The position numbers were made by a program, and so were the translations under genes. From an uncultured Myxococcales bacterium (GTDB lineage: Bacteria; Myxococcota_A; UBA9042; CAIXZC01), in the NCBI GenBank assembly GCA_903895725.1, contig CAITUV010000039.1:1-64000 (forward strand): a stretch of DNA of 64,000 bases, in the 5' to 3' direction. Below are positions 51,423 through 59,133 of this stretch, piece after piece; position 1 is the stretch's first letter, and each line of letters opens with the position of its first letter. Below the pieces are notes generated by a model that was not told the origin of the DNA, made no database searches, and saw only the letters and a program-made list of their open reading frames with translations.

Positions 51423-52388
51423 TTAATCGGAACATCCAAGCAATCCAAGCACCTTGCGGAAACGGTCCAGGAGATCGGCAGGAGGCGTAGCCCGGGCACA
51501 CTTCCAGAAGTCGTCAGGCGGAAGCTCCTGGAATACCACGGGGCCCTTGCCGACCGGATGCGGGAAGGCGAGGAACGTCGAGTGGAGGGCGATGCGTGGG
51601 GCTTCGGTGCTACCCGACTCGGCTCCGTAGGCGGAGTCCCCCACCACTGGAAGTCCGGAGTGGGACAAGTGCACTCGGATCTGGTGTGTCCGACCGCTCA
51701 GTAGCCGGATGGCCAGGAGTATCCGCCCATCGGTGGGGGGGGCGACGAGAGCGACACGGCTGCGGGCGGGCTTCCCGTCCGGGGAAACCATGGCCTTCTG
51801 CTTTCCGGAAACCCAGAGCAACGGATGGTCGATGTCGACTGGGTCACCCCCTTCTAGACGCCGACACAGGTCGGAACCGCTTCCGGGGGAAACGTGGGCG
51901 ACGGCGAGATAGACCTTACGGACCGCCCCATCCTCGAAGCCCCTGGAGAGGCCGGCAGCCCCCTCTGCCGTGGCTGCAGCGACCATGAGGCCCGAGACGG
52001 GCAGGTCCAGGCGGTGAACGATGCGCGGCTCTAGCCCCTTCGTGGCGGACGCAGCCAGGTACTCCTCGACCGAATTCTCTGAGCCCAGACGGGTTCCCTG
52101 CACCGGGATTCCCGCTGGCTTCCACACGATCCAGAGGTGGGCATCCTGATACACGAGCCGTGGACTGGGCTGCTGGGCCGCTGCCTGGGCAGACCACAGC
52201 ACGAATACTCGGCGCCCGGCGGAAATCCGGCGACCGGGGTCCCGTTCGACCTGGCCGTCGACCCGGACGGCACCGAAGCGGACGATGCGTGCAGCCGCCT
52301 CGGGGTCAAGCCGGGCTGCGGCGGCGAGGATGTCCGAAAGGCATCTTCCCGAGAACTCCTGAGGCACTGCAAGTCGCAGGCGAAGCAT
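51423..52388 (-). CDS. RluA-family RNA pseudouridine synthase
   Basis: 321 residues. I used ATG 52388; a TTG at 52403 overlapping the upstream stop (TTGA) is possible. The first 60 residues look like an S4 RNA-binding domain (VRFGAVRVDGQVERDPGRRI). The catalytic domain carries the family motif IVHRLDLPVSGLMVAA with the active-site Asp of HRLD. RTHQIRVHLSHSGLPVVGD follows. It isomerises uridines in rRNA or tRNA; the target site is not predictable. It follows the 52400 gene directly on the same strand. Confidence 0.9.
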   Translation of the reverse strand: MLRLRLAVPQEFSGRCLSDILAAAARLDPEAAARIVRFGAVRVDGQVERDPGRRISAGRRVFVLWSAQAAAQQPSPRLVYQDAHLWIVWKPAGIPVQGTRLGSENSVEEYLAASATKGLEPRIVHRLDLPVSGLMVAAATAEGAAGLSRGFEDGAVRKVYLAVAHVSPGSGSDLCRRLEGGDPVDIDHPLLWVSGKQKAMVSPDGKPARSRVALVAPPTDGRILLAIRLLSGRTHQIRVHLSHSGLPVVGDSAYGAESGSTEAPRIALHSTFLAFPHPVGKGPVVFQELPPDDFWKCARATPPADLLDRFRKVLGLLGCSD

Positions 52389-52399
52389 CCTGGATTCGC

Positions 52400-54163
52400 T
52401 CAAACAGACCCCCTGCGCAGTAGCCGTGCGGCTCGGAACAGGAAGAACACCGCTGCCAGAAGCAGGAGAGATGGCGCTGCGTCGCCCGGCAGTTCCGTGG
52501 CCATGGAACAGCCGGAGGACTTGCCATCCTTGGGCGGCTCTTCTTCCTTCACCTTGGCGCACTGGCCGTAGTAGAGGGCGAATCCGGGGGGACACGGGTT
52601 CGCAGCTCCGGAGTCCCCAGTGAGGTCGGCAGAGGGGTCGGGGCCGGCCGCCTGGTCGGCGGAGGGGACATGCTCCGTGGGCTGGCTGTCCGGCGGGGGC
52701 GCTGCTGAATCACCGGCATCCACCTGGGGGATGGTCTCCGGCTTCCCGGAGTCATCGACAGCGGGCAGATCCTTGTCCTCGACCACGTCGACCATGGGCT
52801 TCACATCCTCGTCGACGATGCAGATGCCCGCTTCGTTGCACTGGAAGCCCGGGCCGCAGGTTCCGCACTCGCTGCCGCAGCCGTCGGGACCACACTCCTT
52901 GTTCAGGCAGAAAGGTTTGCACACGGGAACGCACTGGCCGTCCTTGCACTCATCCCCTTCGGCACAGGTTCCACACAAGCCGCCGCATTGATCGTCTCCA
53001 CAGGCTTTTCCGTTGCAGTCGGGAACGCAGACGGGCGCGCACAACCCGTCGTTGCACTCATCCCCTTCGGCACAGGTTCCGCAGGAACCGCCGCACTGGT
53101 CGTCCCCACACTGCTTGCCTTCGCATTGGGGAGTGCAGCCGACCGGCTCGCAAAGGCCCCCATCGCTGCAGGTGAAGCCGTCGGGACAGCTCCCGCAGGT
53201 GCCGCCGCAGGTATCGTCTCCGCACTGCTTGCCATCGCACTTCGGCGTGCACTGGCCGGGAACGCAGTTGAAGCTGTCGCACTTCATGTTCTGGGGGCAG
53301 GTTCCGCAGGAACCGCCGCAGCCGTCGTCACCGCACTGCTTGGCAACGCAATCCGGGATGCACTTGCAGACGTTGCCTGCACAGGTGTACTTGGGCGGAC
53401 AGGTTCCGCAGGAGCCACCGCAGCCGTCATCGCCGCACTGCTTTCCGGCGCACGATGGCACGCAGGCGCAGTGGCCAATGGCATCGCACTGGTAGCCGGC
53501 CGGGCAGGTTCCGCAGGAACCGCCGCAGCCGTCGCTGCCGCATTGCTTTCCGGCGCAGGACGGCACGCACCCGCATTGGCCGCCGCATTTGTTCTTGCAC
53601 GTGTTGGCGCACGTGGCATCCCAGGCAACCTGACAGCAGAATGCATCCTGATTGCAGACGCACAGCTCACAGGAGCAGCCGGCGCAACCTGGAGTCGTAG
53701 AGGTCGTGCAGCCGTTGGTGCTTCCGCAGCCGCCGCAGTCGACCTTGCACAGGTTGACGCACTGAGCGGTCCACTGCACGCTGCAACAGGTGGGGGACTT
53801 GGCGCATACGCAGGCCTGGCAAGGGCAGTTGCAGCACCCCTTCTGGGCGGAGGGAAGACAGCCCCCCTTGATGCACGAGTAGGGGTTGGCGCAGGTGGGG
53901 TCGGCGCCTGGCGTCTGACCGCAGTCATAGAACTGCTGAGCGGCCATCCAACCGCATCCCAGGGGCGCACCGGGGTTGCAGTCGATATCGCACGTGACGC
54001 CGTTCTCGCACCAGCGCACGTGATTATCCAGAGTGCAGCAGCCCTGGAATGTGTAACCCGCACAGGTATTCAGAACCTGGGTGCCGACCGAGCACTGTGC
54101 GTAGGCTGCACCTGGGATGAGCAGCGCTGCTGCGATGACGAAAGCCGCAAGTCTGGTACCCAT
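52400..54163 (-). CDS. secreted protein with seven CGDDGCGG repeats, CGW-YDC module and MYXO-CTERM-like end
   Basis: 587 residues. A signal peptide is cleaved near AAYAQC. Residues about 25-95 hold a module with FQGCCTLDNHVRWC, CDIDC, GCGW and FYDCGQ, as in two other proteins here. Two units of CVCAKSPTCCSVQWTAQC type (about 110-190) follow, then seven repeats such as GKQCGSDGCGGSCGTC. A Pro/Asp/Ser-rich linker leads to a GCS motif, a hydrophobic helix and ARLLRR, the pattern of the MYXO-CTERM sorting signal. This suggests anchoring or processing at the outer surface. GGAG lies seven bases upstream and a clear promoter lies at 54193-54221. Confidence 0.85.
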   Translation of the reverse strand: MGTRLAAFVIAAALLIPGAAYAQCSVGTQVLNTCAGYTFQGCCTLDNHVRWCENGVTCDIDCNPGAPLGCGWMAAQQFYDCGQTPGADPTCANPYSCIKGGCLPSAQKGCCNCPCQACVCAKSPTCCSVQWTAQCVNLCKVDCGGCGSTNGCTTSTTPGCAGCSCELCVCNQDAFCCQVAWDATCANTCKNKCGGQCGCVPSCAGKQCGSDGCGGSCGTCPAGYQCDAIGHCACVPSCAGKQCGDDGCGGSCGTCPPKYTCAGNVCKCIPDCVAKQCGDDGCGGSCGTCPQNMKCDSFNCVPGQCTPKCDGKQCGDDTCGGTCGSCPDGFTCSDGGLCEPVGCTPQCEGKQCGDDQCGGSCGTCAEGDECNDGLCAPVCVPDCNGKACGDDQCGGLCGTCAEGDECKDGQCVPVCKPFCLNKECGPDGCGSECGTCGPGFQCNEAGICIVDEDVKPMVDVVEDKDLPAVDDSGKPETIPQVDAGDSAAPPPDSQPTEHVPSADQAAGPDPSADLTGDSGAANPCPPGFALYYGQCAKVKEEEPPKDGKSSGCSMATELPGDAAPSLLLLAAVFFLFRAARLLRRGSV

Positions 54164-54192
54164 GAAGTGCTCCGTCGGATACGACCGGGGGG

Positions 54193-54221
54193 AGTATACC
54201 AGCGACGGTGCGTCAGGACAA
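54193..54221 (-). promoter_or_regulatory. sigma70-like promoter for the MYXO-CTERM protein gene
   Basis: Minus strand TTGTCC (54221-54216) and TATACT (54198-54193) are 17 bases apart. Transcription would start near 54186, about 23 bases before the ATG at 54163. Confidence 0.7.
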
Positions 54222-54253
54222 CTTCGCTGCGGCTCCCGGCGGATCCCGGAAAT

Positions 54254-54281
54254 TTGAGGAAGCGGGGTATCCGCCTATGAT
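54254..54281 (+). promoter_or_regulatory. sigma70-like promoter for the CAP gene
   Basis: TTGAGG at 54254-54259 and TATGAT at 54276-54281 with a 16-base spacer. A start near 54288 gives a leader of about 32 bases. It forms a divergent pair with the 54193-54221 promoter. Confidence 0.6.
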
Positions 54282-54319
54282 CGGGACACGGCCTGGTGTG
54301 GGCCGAAGGTCGAGGGGTC

Positions 54320-55483
54320 ATGCTGCGAACTGCCATTGGTGCGTTGCTCCTGTTCGTCGTGGTGGACCTGGCCGGTCAGGCGCCACCGACGGTGGAACGC
54401 TACCACGAGGCCCTTCCCTCCTCCGTTGCGGAGCTGACGGACGGGGAGGAATCCCTGGTCGAGTCCATCCATTCGGCCTTCGATGCTGCCGGCCGGCCCC
54501 GTCCCGAGGCGGATCCGAACCTGCACCTGGCGTGCAGGGCACTGTGTGAAGTCCTGGATTGTTCGGAGATCGACGGGCTCACTGCGTGGGAGCCTCAGAC
54601 AATCCAGTTCACATTGCGTCGTTTTGGAGTGACCGACGGGTTCTATTTTCCCGTGGTGGCCCGGGTGGACTCCGCCGCCGAGGCCCGGCGGGTTCTGGGC
54701 AAGGTGATCTCGCAGGATGTCGTTCCGCAGGGGATGAACCGTTTCGGCGTTGCGCTCGACCTCGAGAAGAAGCACCTGCTCGTTGCAGTCTTTACCAGGA
54801 GGCTGACGCAGCTCGGTCCGTTCGCCCGCCGGGTGGAACCGGGGGACTCGGTGTTGCTGTGGGGCGGGCTCATGGGGGGGGCGGTGAATCCGAGGCTGCT
54901 GCTCGCGACCCCCGATGGTGCGTTGTTCGAGCAGCCGCTCAAGGAAAGCCAGGGGTTGTTCTGGACGCAGGTCTTCTTCCCGGAGGAACCTGGCGAGTAC
55001 ATCGTGGAGATCCTGGTGGACCGGGACGGGCCCCAGGTCGCGAGTCTGTTTCCCGTGTTCGCAGGCGTGAAGGTGCCGGAGCGCCCGGTGCTGAAGGTGT
55101 TGCCCGGCGTGGATGAAGGGGCGAGCCCCGCCACGCTGGAGAAGCAGGTCCTCAAGCTCATCAACCGGGAGCGGGAGAAGCGGGGGTTTCCCTCGTGCCG
55201 ATGGAGCAACGACCTTTCAGACGGGTGTCGGCGGTACAGCCGGGAAATGGCCCGCGAGGGGCGGCTGTCTCATGCGCTGGATCGGCCCTCCGGGGACTAC
55301 ACGGAGAATATCTCCCTGTCCACGTCGCTGCATGCGGCTCATGCGAACCTGATGGGGAGCCCGAGCCACCGACGGAACATCCTTGACCGGGAGGCCGTTT
55401 CGTGCGGAGTGGGGATTGTGGCTGTCGACCGTGGTGAAGGCGTACGGCTTCTCTACATCACCGAGCGATTCAGCCGGAAGTAG
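54320..55483 (+). CDS. secreted CAP (SCP/PR1) domain protein
   Basis: 387 residues. GAGGGG precedes ATG 54320. A signal segment of about 22 residues leads to a region of 240 residues with no clear family. The C-terminal CAP domain (about 275-385) has LKLINREREKRG, CRRYSREMAREGRLSHA, ENISLSTS and PSHRRNILD, with SHA and PSHR as the family histidines. Bacterial CAP proteins are thought to bind or cut cell-wall or lipid ligands. Activity here is not predictable. Confidence 0.8.
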   Translation: MLRTAIGALLLFVVVDLAGQAPPTVERYHEALPSSVAELTDGEESLVESIHSAFDAAGRPRPEADPNLHLACRALCEVLDCSEIDGLTAWEPQTIQFTLRRFGVTDGFYFPVVARVDSAAEARRVLGKVISQDVVPQGMNRFGVALDLEKKHLLVAVFTRRLTQLGPFARRVEPGDSVLLWGGLMGGAVNPRLLLATPDGALFEQPLKESQGLFWTQVFFPEEPGEYIVEILVDRDGPQVASLFPVFAGVKVPERPVLKVLPGVDEGASPATLEKQVLKLINREREKRGFPSCRWSNDLSDGCRRYSREMAREGRLSHALDRPSGDYTENISLSTSLHAAHANLMGSPSHRRNILDREAVSCGVGIVAVDRGEGVRLLYITERFSRK

Positions 55484-55496
55484 CTCCGAATCAACC

Positions 55497-57491
55497 TCAA
55501 GCCATGGGAGTGCCGGCTCCGTCGGCAAAGAGGACCCGGGAGAGCTCCTCCGGGGTCGTCAGCCCGGACTGGAGCAGGAGCGTGGCGAATGTCTTCATGG
55601 AGAAGTAGGCACCGGCGCCGGCAGCCAGCTTTTCGAGCTCCTTGAACGGGACTTCGGTGGCCAGCAGGGGCCTCAGCTCGTCCGTGACCTGGAGCATCTC
55701 GAACAAGGCCACCCTACCCTTGTATCCCTTGAAGTTGCACGACGGACAGCCGGTTCCCTTGCGAAGGTGATAGTAGTCTCCCGAGGGAGGTCTCAGCCCC
55801 CGCAGGCCGAGCGGATCCACGAGAGAGCGGTGGTACTGGACCGTCTGCGCACACCGGGAGCAGACGCGTCGCACGAGGCGTTGTGAGAGCACACCCACCA
55901 TGGAGCTGGCCACGACGAACGCCTCCATCCCCATTTCCTTGAGCCGGTAGATGGTCGAGAAGACGTTGTTGGCGTGGATGGTGGAAATCACGAGATGGCC
56001 GGTAAGTCCAGCCTCGAGCGCAGCCTTGGCGGTTTCCGGATCGCGTGTCTCGCCCACGATGATCACGTCCGGATCCTGGCGCAGGAACGCACGCACAGCG
56101 GACGAGAAGTCGAGGCCGACGTGGAGGTTTCGCTGGACCTGAGTGATGCCCCGCAGGCTGTACTCGATGGGATCCTCGACGGTCATGATGTTGACCGCCT
56201 CCTTCATCTTGCGAAGGAGCATGCTGTATACCGTCGTGGTCTTGCCCGACCCGGTCGGCCCGCCCACGAGTATGAGCCCGTAAGGCTGCTTGACCATTCG
56301 CTCGATGCCCGACAGCACGTCCCGCGAGGCCACCAGCGATTCGAGCTCGATGAGCATCGTGCTCGGGTCGAGGATTCTCAGCACGATCTTCTCGCCGTGC
56401 CGGGTGGGAACGGAGCTGACGCGGACGTCCACGGTCTTGCCCTGACACGTCACCGAGAGCCGCCCGTCCTGCGGCTTGCGCTTCTCGGCAATGTCGAGGC
56501 CTGAGATCACTTTGAGCCGGGACAGCACGGCCTGGAGGTAGGACGGACCGATCTTCTCCGGTCTCTTGACCAGCTCGCCGTCGATGCGGTAGCGGATGTC
56601 CATTCCGCCGGCGTAGGGCTCGAAGTGGATATCGCTTGCCTCGAGGTCGAGCGCCTCCCCGAGAATCTTGTTCGTGAGCATGACGATTCCGGCACCGTCC
56701 AGCTCGGACTCCTTGCGGGCCGACTCCACGGCCGTGTCCTGCACGGAGTCGACCTGGACCGCATATTCCTTGGCTCGCACCGGTCGAAACCAGGCGGCCT
56801 CGTCCTCGGCCGCAGCGGTTTGCATCCGGCTCTGGATGGACTCCCGGTAGATCTTCTCGAACTCCTTCGGGCCGACGCGGAAGAGCACCACTCGATTGGC
56901 CCCGAGGATTCTCTTCATGTCGACCTCGATGCCGGCCGTGTCGGTCCCCACGACCCCGACGGTCACGGTCCCCGCATGAATTGCGGCGGGAAGAACCTTC
57001 TTGTTCCAGATGTACTGTGGCGTGAGGCGCCCCACGAGCTGGTCATCGAGGAGGACTCGTGAGGCATCGATCCGGTGGCCCGCATTGAGCCGATCTTCGA
57101 GAACTCGGACGCGGGCGGCCGTCGTCGTGGCGACCACCCGGACCAGCTCGACGCACTGCCCCAGGAGGGCAGAGAAGTCATCGATGGAGACCACGGCCGT
57201 TTCGACGGGACCGACGGCCACCGCCTCGAACCGGGCAACCCGGTCGGTCGGGTCGGTCGGCAGGACCACGGCTTCCCCCGGAGAGGCAGCGTCCACCACC
57301 GTGCGGACGGCCAGCGTCGGGTCACGGTGGACCAGCCGCACTTCCCCCTTGAGGATGAAGTACACGGCCTCCATCTGCTGGCCAGCCTGCAGGAGGATCT
57401 CCCCGTCGTTGAACGCCTGCCGGGCGATTCCGACCTTCCGTCGGTACTCGGTCGGGATTGCTGCCAGAATCGGGTGTTCGTTGAGCTCCAC
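55497..57491 (-). CDS. PilB/GspE-family secretion ATPase with N-terminal cyclic-nucleotide-binding-like domain
   Basis: 664 residues starting at GTG 57491, six bases after AGGAGGGG. Residues about 1-125 resemble a cNMP-binding domain (FNDGEILLQAGQQMEAVYFILKGEVRLV, then a GEAVVL phosphate-cassette-like segment). A T2SSE N-terminal domain follows, then the ATPase core: Walker A GGPTGSGKTT at about 410-418, Asp box VEDPIEYSLRGITQ, Walker B and His box (STIHANNVFS). Zinc-type pairs CSRC and CPSC lie at about 545 and 580. The family powers pilus or type II secretion. No pilin or secretin gene is nearby, so this copy is solitary. Confidence 0.9.
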   Translation of the reverse strand: MELNEHPILAAIPTEYRRKVGIARQAFNDGEILLQAGQQMEAVYFILKGEVRLVHRDPTLAVRTVVDAASPGEAVVLPTDPTDRVARFEAVAVGPVETAVVSIDDFSALLGQCVELVRVVATTTAARVRVLEDRLNAGHRIDASRVLLDDQLVGRLTPQYIWNKKVLPAAIHAGTVTVGVVGTDTAGIEVDMKRILGANRVVLFRVGPKEFEKIYRESIQSRMQTAAAEDEAAWFRPVRAKEYAVQVDSVQDTAVESARKESELDGAGIVMLTNKILGEALDLEASDIHFEPYAGGMDIRYRIDGELVKRPEKIGPSYLQAVLSRLKVISGLDIAEKRKPQDGRLSVTCQGKTVDVRVSSVPTRHGEKIVLRILDPSTMLIELESLVASRDVLSGIERMVKQPYGLILVGGPTGSGKTTTVYSMLLRKMKEAVNIMTVEDPIEYSLRGITQVQRNLHVGLDFSSAVRAFLRQDPDVIIVGETRDPETAKAALEAGLTGHLVISTIHANNVFSTIYRLKEMGMEAFVVASSMVGVLSQRLVRRVCSRCAQTVQYHRSLVDPLGLRGLRPPSGDYYHLRKGTGCPSCNFKGYKGRVALFEMLQVTDELRPLLATEVPFKELEKLAAGAGAYFSMKTFATLLLQSGLTTPEELSRVLFADGAGTPMA

Positions 57492-57543
57492 GAGGTCCCC
57501 TCCTGCGGTTCCGTCCTGCCCTACTCTACTACTCGTCAGTGCC

Positions 57544-57559
57544 CCACGCCAGAGCGTGG
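57544..57559. repeat. small hairpin upstream of the secretion ATPase gene
   Basis: CCACGC-CAGA-GCGTGG, six paired bases, about 55-70 bases upstream of the GTG at 57491. It could be an operator or a leader structure. No more can be said. Confidence 0.3.
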
Positions 57560-57630
57560 TTCGGGCGATCCTGCGCGGTCGACCATCCGCGTTCGCCCTC
57601 GGTTCCTGGAAGGTCGCGGCGACCCTGGAG

Positions 57631-57647
57631 CTCGTTGCTTCAACGAG
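57631..57647. terminator. weak hairpin after the beta-propeller gene
   Basis: CTCGTTG-CTT-CAACGAG, seven perfect pairs, downstream of the stop at 57666 as read on the minus strand. No T-run follows, so termination is only possible. Confidence 0.35.
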
Positions 57648-57665
57648 AGTTCGAGGGGAACCCGC

Positions 57666-58928
57666 TCAGGCCAGGCAATAGAACCAGCCCGAGGCGGTGC
57701 CCACGTAGACGCGGCCTGAGACGACGCACGGGGCGGAGTGGATTCGGCCGCCGAGATCGAGCTTGGCGATCTCTCGACCGTCGGAGGCATCGAGCACGTG
57801 GAAGTGGTTGCCATAGCTGCCGAGCATCACCTTGCCGTCGACAACGGCCGGGGAGCACCAGGTCGCAGCATCGAGCGGGGCCTCCCAGAGAACCTTGCCA
57901 CCGGCAGCGTCGATGCAATAGCACCTGCCGTCGTTGCCTCCGATGTACAGGCGATTGTCGACCAATGCCGGCGTCGAGTACCAGCCGGCCCGGTTGGAGA
58001 ACTTCCAGATCTCCTTGCCGTCGGCCCGGGCAAAACAGAAGAGGGAGGGAGAACCCTCCTCGGCAGCGATGAAGACCCGGTCGGAAGAGAAGACGGCAGA
58101 TGCATCGGTGTCGTCTCCGGTGCGGGCCTTCCAGAGGCGCTTGCCGTCCCGGGCATCGAGACAGTGCACCTCGCCATCGTAGTTGCCGACGACGACCTGT
58201 TCGGAATCGACGGCCGGGCTTCCCTCGGCTCCATTGCTGCCGGACTTGGTCTCCGGGCCGATTCCTCCGACGAGCGTCTTCCACTGGAGCTTTCCGTCCT
58301 CCGGATCGAGGCAACGGACGTGTCCGTTTTCGCCGGCAATGAAGAGCTTCCCCTTCCAGACGCAGGGGGAGGAATCGAGGTCCTTGCCGGTGTTGTGGCG
58401 CCACATCAGTGCACCGGTCGACGCATCGAGACAGTGGAGGTTGTCATCGACGTTGGGGGCATAGACGCGGTTCTTGTAGAGGCAGAGCGACCCCTTGAAC
58501 ATCCGGGCCGCCCGATAGCGCCACACGAGCTTTCCGTCCCGGGTGTCGAGGCAGTAGAGATGGCGATCCTGGCTTCCGAAGAAGACGTAGTTGCCCAGGC
58601 AGGATGCCTGTCCGGTCCAGCCCGTGCCGGACCACGTCTTGGGCTCTCCGCGCAGCTCGGTGACGAAGTCCTCGGTCCGAAAGCGCCAGGCGATCTCGAG
58701 CGTGTCACGGACCGGGCCCGTACCATAGAAGGTGTGCGCCGGATTCCCGCGAAACATGAGGACCGACCGGTTGCTGCACGAACAGTCGCCATCGGCCCAG
58801 GGGGGCAGGGAAGCGTTGCCTCCCGGGTTCTCGGTGGCTCCAGGCTTCATCTCGGCAGCCGCCCGTCCGCCGACGAGCAGGGAGGCGAGTGAAGCGGCAC
58901 TCAGCTCCAGGAAGCGCCGACGCTGCAT
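57666..58928 (-). CDS. Tat-exported beta-propeller (PQQ-like) protein
   Basis: 420 residues. The N-terminus QRRRFLELSAASLASLLVGG has the twin-arginine pattern. The mature part consists of PQQ-type blades with repeated DGKLVWRYRA, LYCLDTRDGK and DGKRLWKARTG. It has cysteines in each blade (HLYCLD, NLHCLD, HVRCLD), which is unusual. No PQQ catalytic residues were recognised. It could be a structural or cofactor-binding periplasmic protein. Last gene of the five-gene operon; only one base separates it from the DUF6485 stop. Confidence 0.75.
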   Translation of the reverse strand: MQRRRFLELSAASLASLLVGGRAAAEMKPGATENPGGNASLPPWADGDCSCSNRSVLMFRGNPAHTFYGTGPVRDTLEIAWRFRTEDFVTELRGEPKTWSGTGWTGQASCLGNYVFFGSQDRHLYCLDTRDGKLVWRYRAARMFKGSLCLYKNRVYAPNVDDNLHCLDASTGALMWRHNTGKDLDSSPCVWKGKLFIAGENGHVRCLDPEDGKLQWKTLVGGIGPETKSGSNGAEGSPAVDSEQVVVGNYDGEVHCLDARDGKRLWKARTGDDTDASAVFSSDRVFIAAEEGSPSLFCFARADGKEIWKFSNRAGWYSTPALVDNRLYIGGNDGRCYCIDAAGGKVLWEAPLDAATWCSPAVVDGKVMLGSYGNHFHVLDASDGREIAKLDLGGRIHSAPCVVSGRVYVGTASGWFYCLA

Positions 58929-58929
58929 G

Positions 58930-59133
58930 TCAGTCACGCTCCGAGAAGATGTGGGCGAAATACTCGTAGCTCCGGTCATAAGTCGCTTCCTCCCGCCGCG
59001 GGAAGAAGCAGCCGGGGAGCTCGTTGTGGGCGCGGTGGTAGGCGACGCACTCACAGCACTTGCCCTTTCGAGAGCAGCCGGGATAGGTGCACGTGCAGAC
59101 TGCGCAGTTTTGCTTCACGTTGTCACAGGGCAT
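58930..59133 (-). CDS. small cysteine-rich DUF6485 protein
   Basis: 67 residues. GGAGG lies six bases before ATG 59133. The sequence has CTCTYPGCSRKGKCCECVAYHR, then LPGCFF, and matches the DUF6485 pattern of about nine cysteines and a histidine near the end of the cysteine cluster. It is probably a zinc- or iron-sulfur-binding cytoplasmic protein. Function unknown. Its start overlaps the GT39 stop by 11 bases and its stop precedes the beta-propeller start by one base, so it belongs to the operon. Confidence 0.75.
   Translation of the reverse strand: MPCDNVKQNCAVCTCTYPGCSRKGKCCECVAYHRAHNELPGCFFPRREEATYDRSYEYFAHIFSERD

Noticed and set aside
57738..58892. A 384-codon plus-strand frame opposite the beta-propeller gene
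   Set aside because: Antisense to a gene with a Tat signal and PQQ-like blades; no motif of its own.
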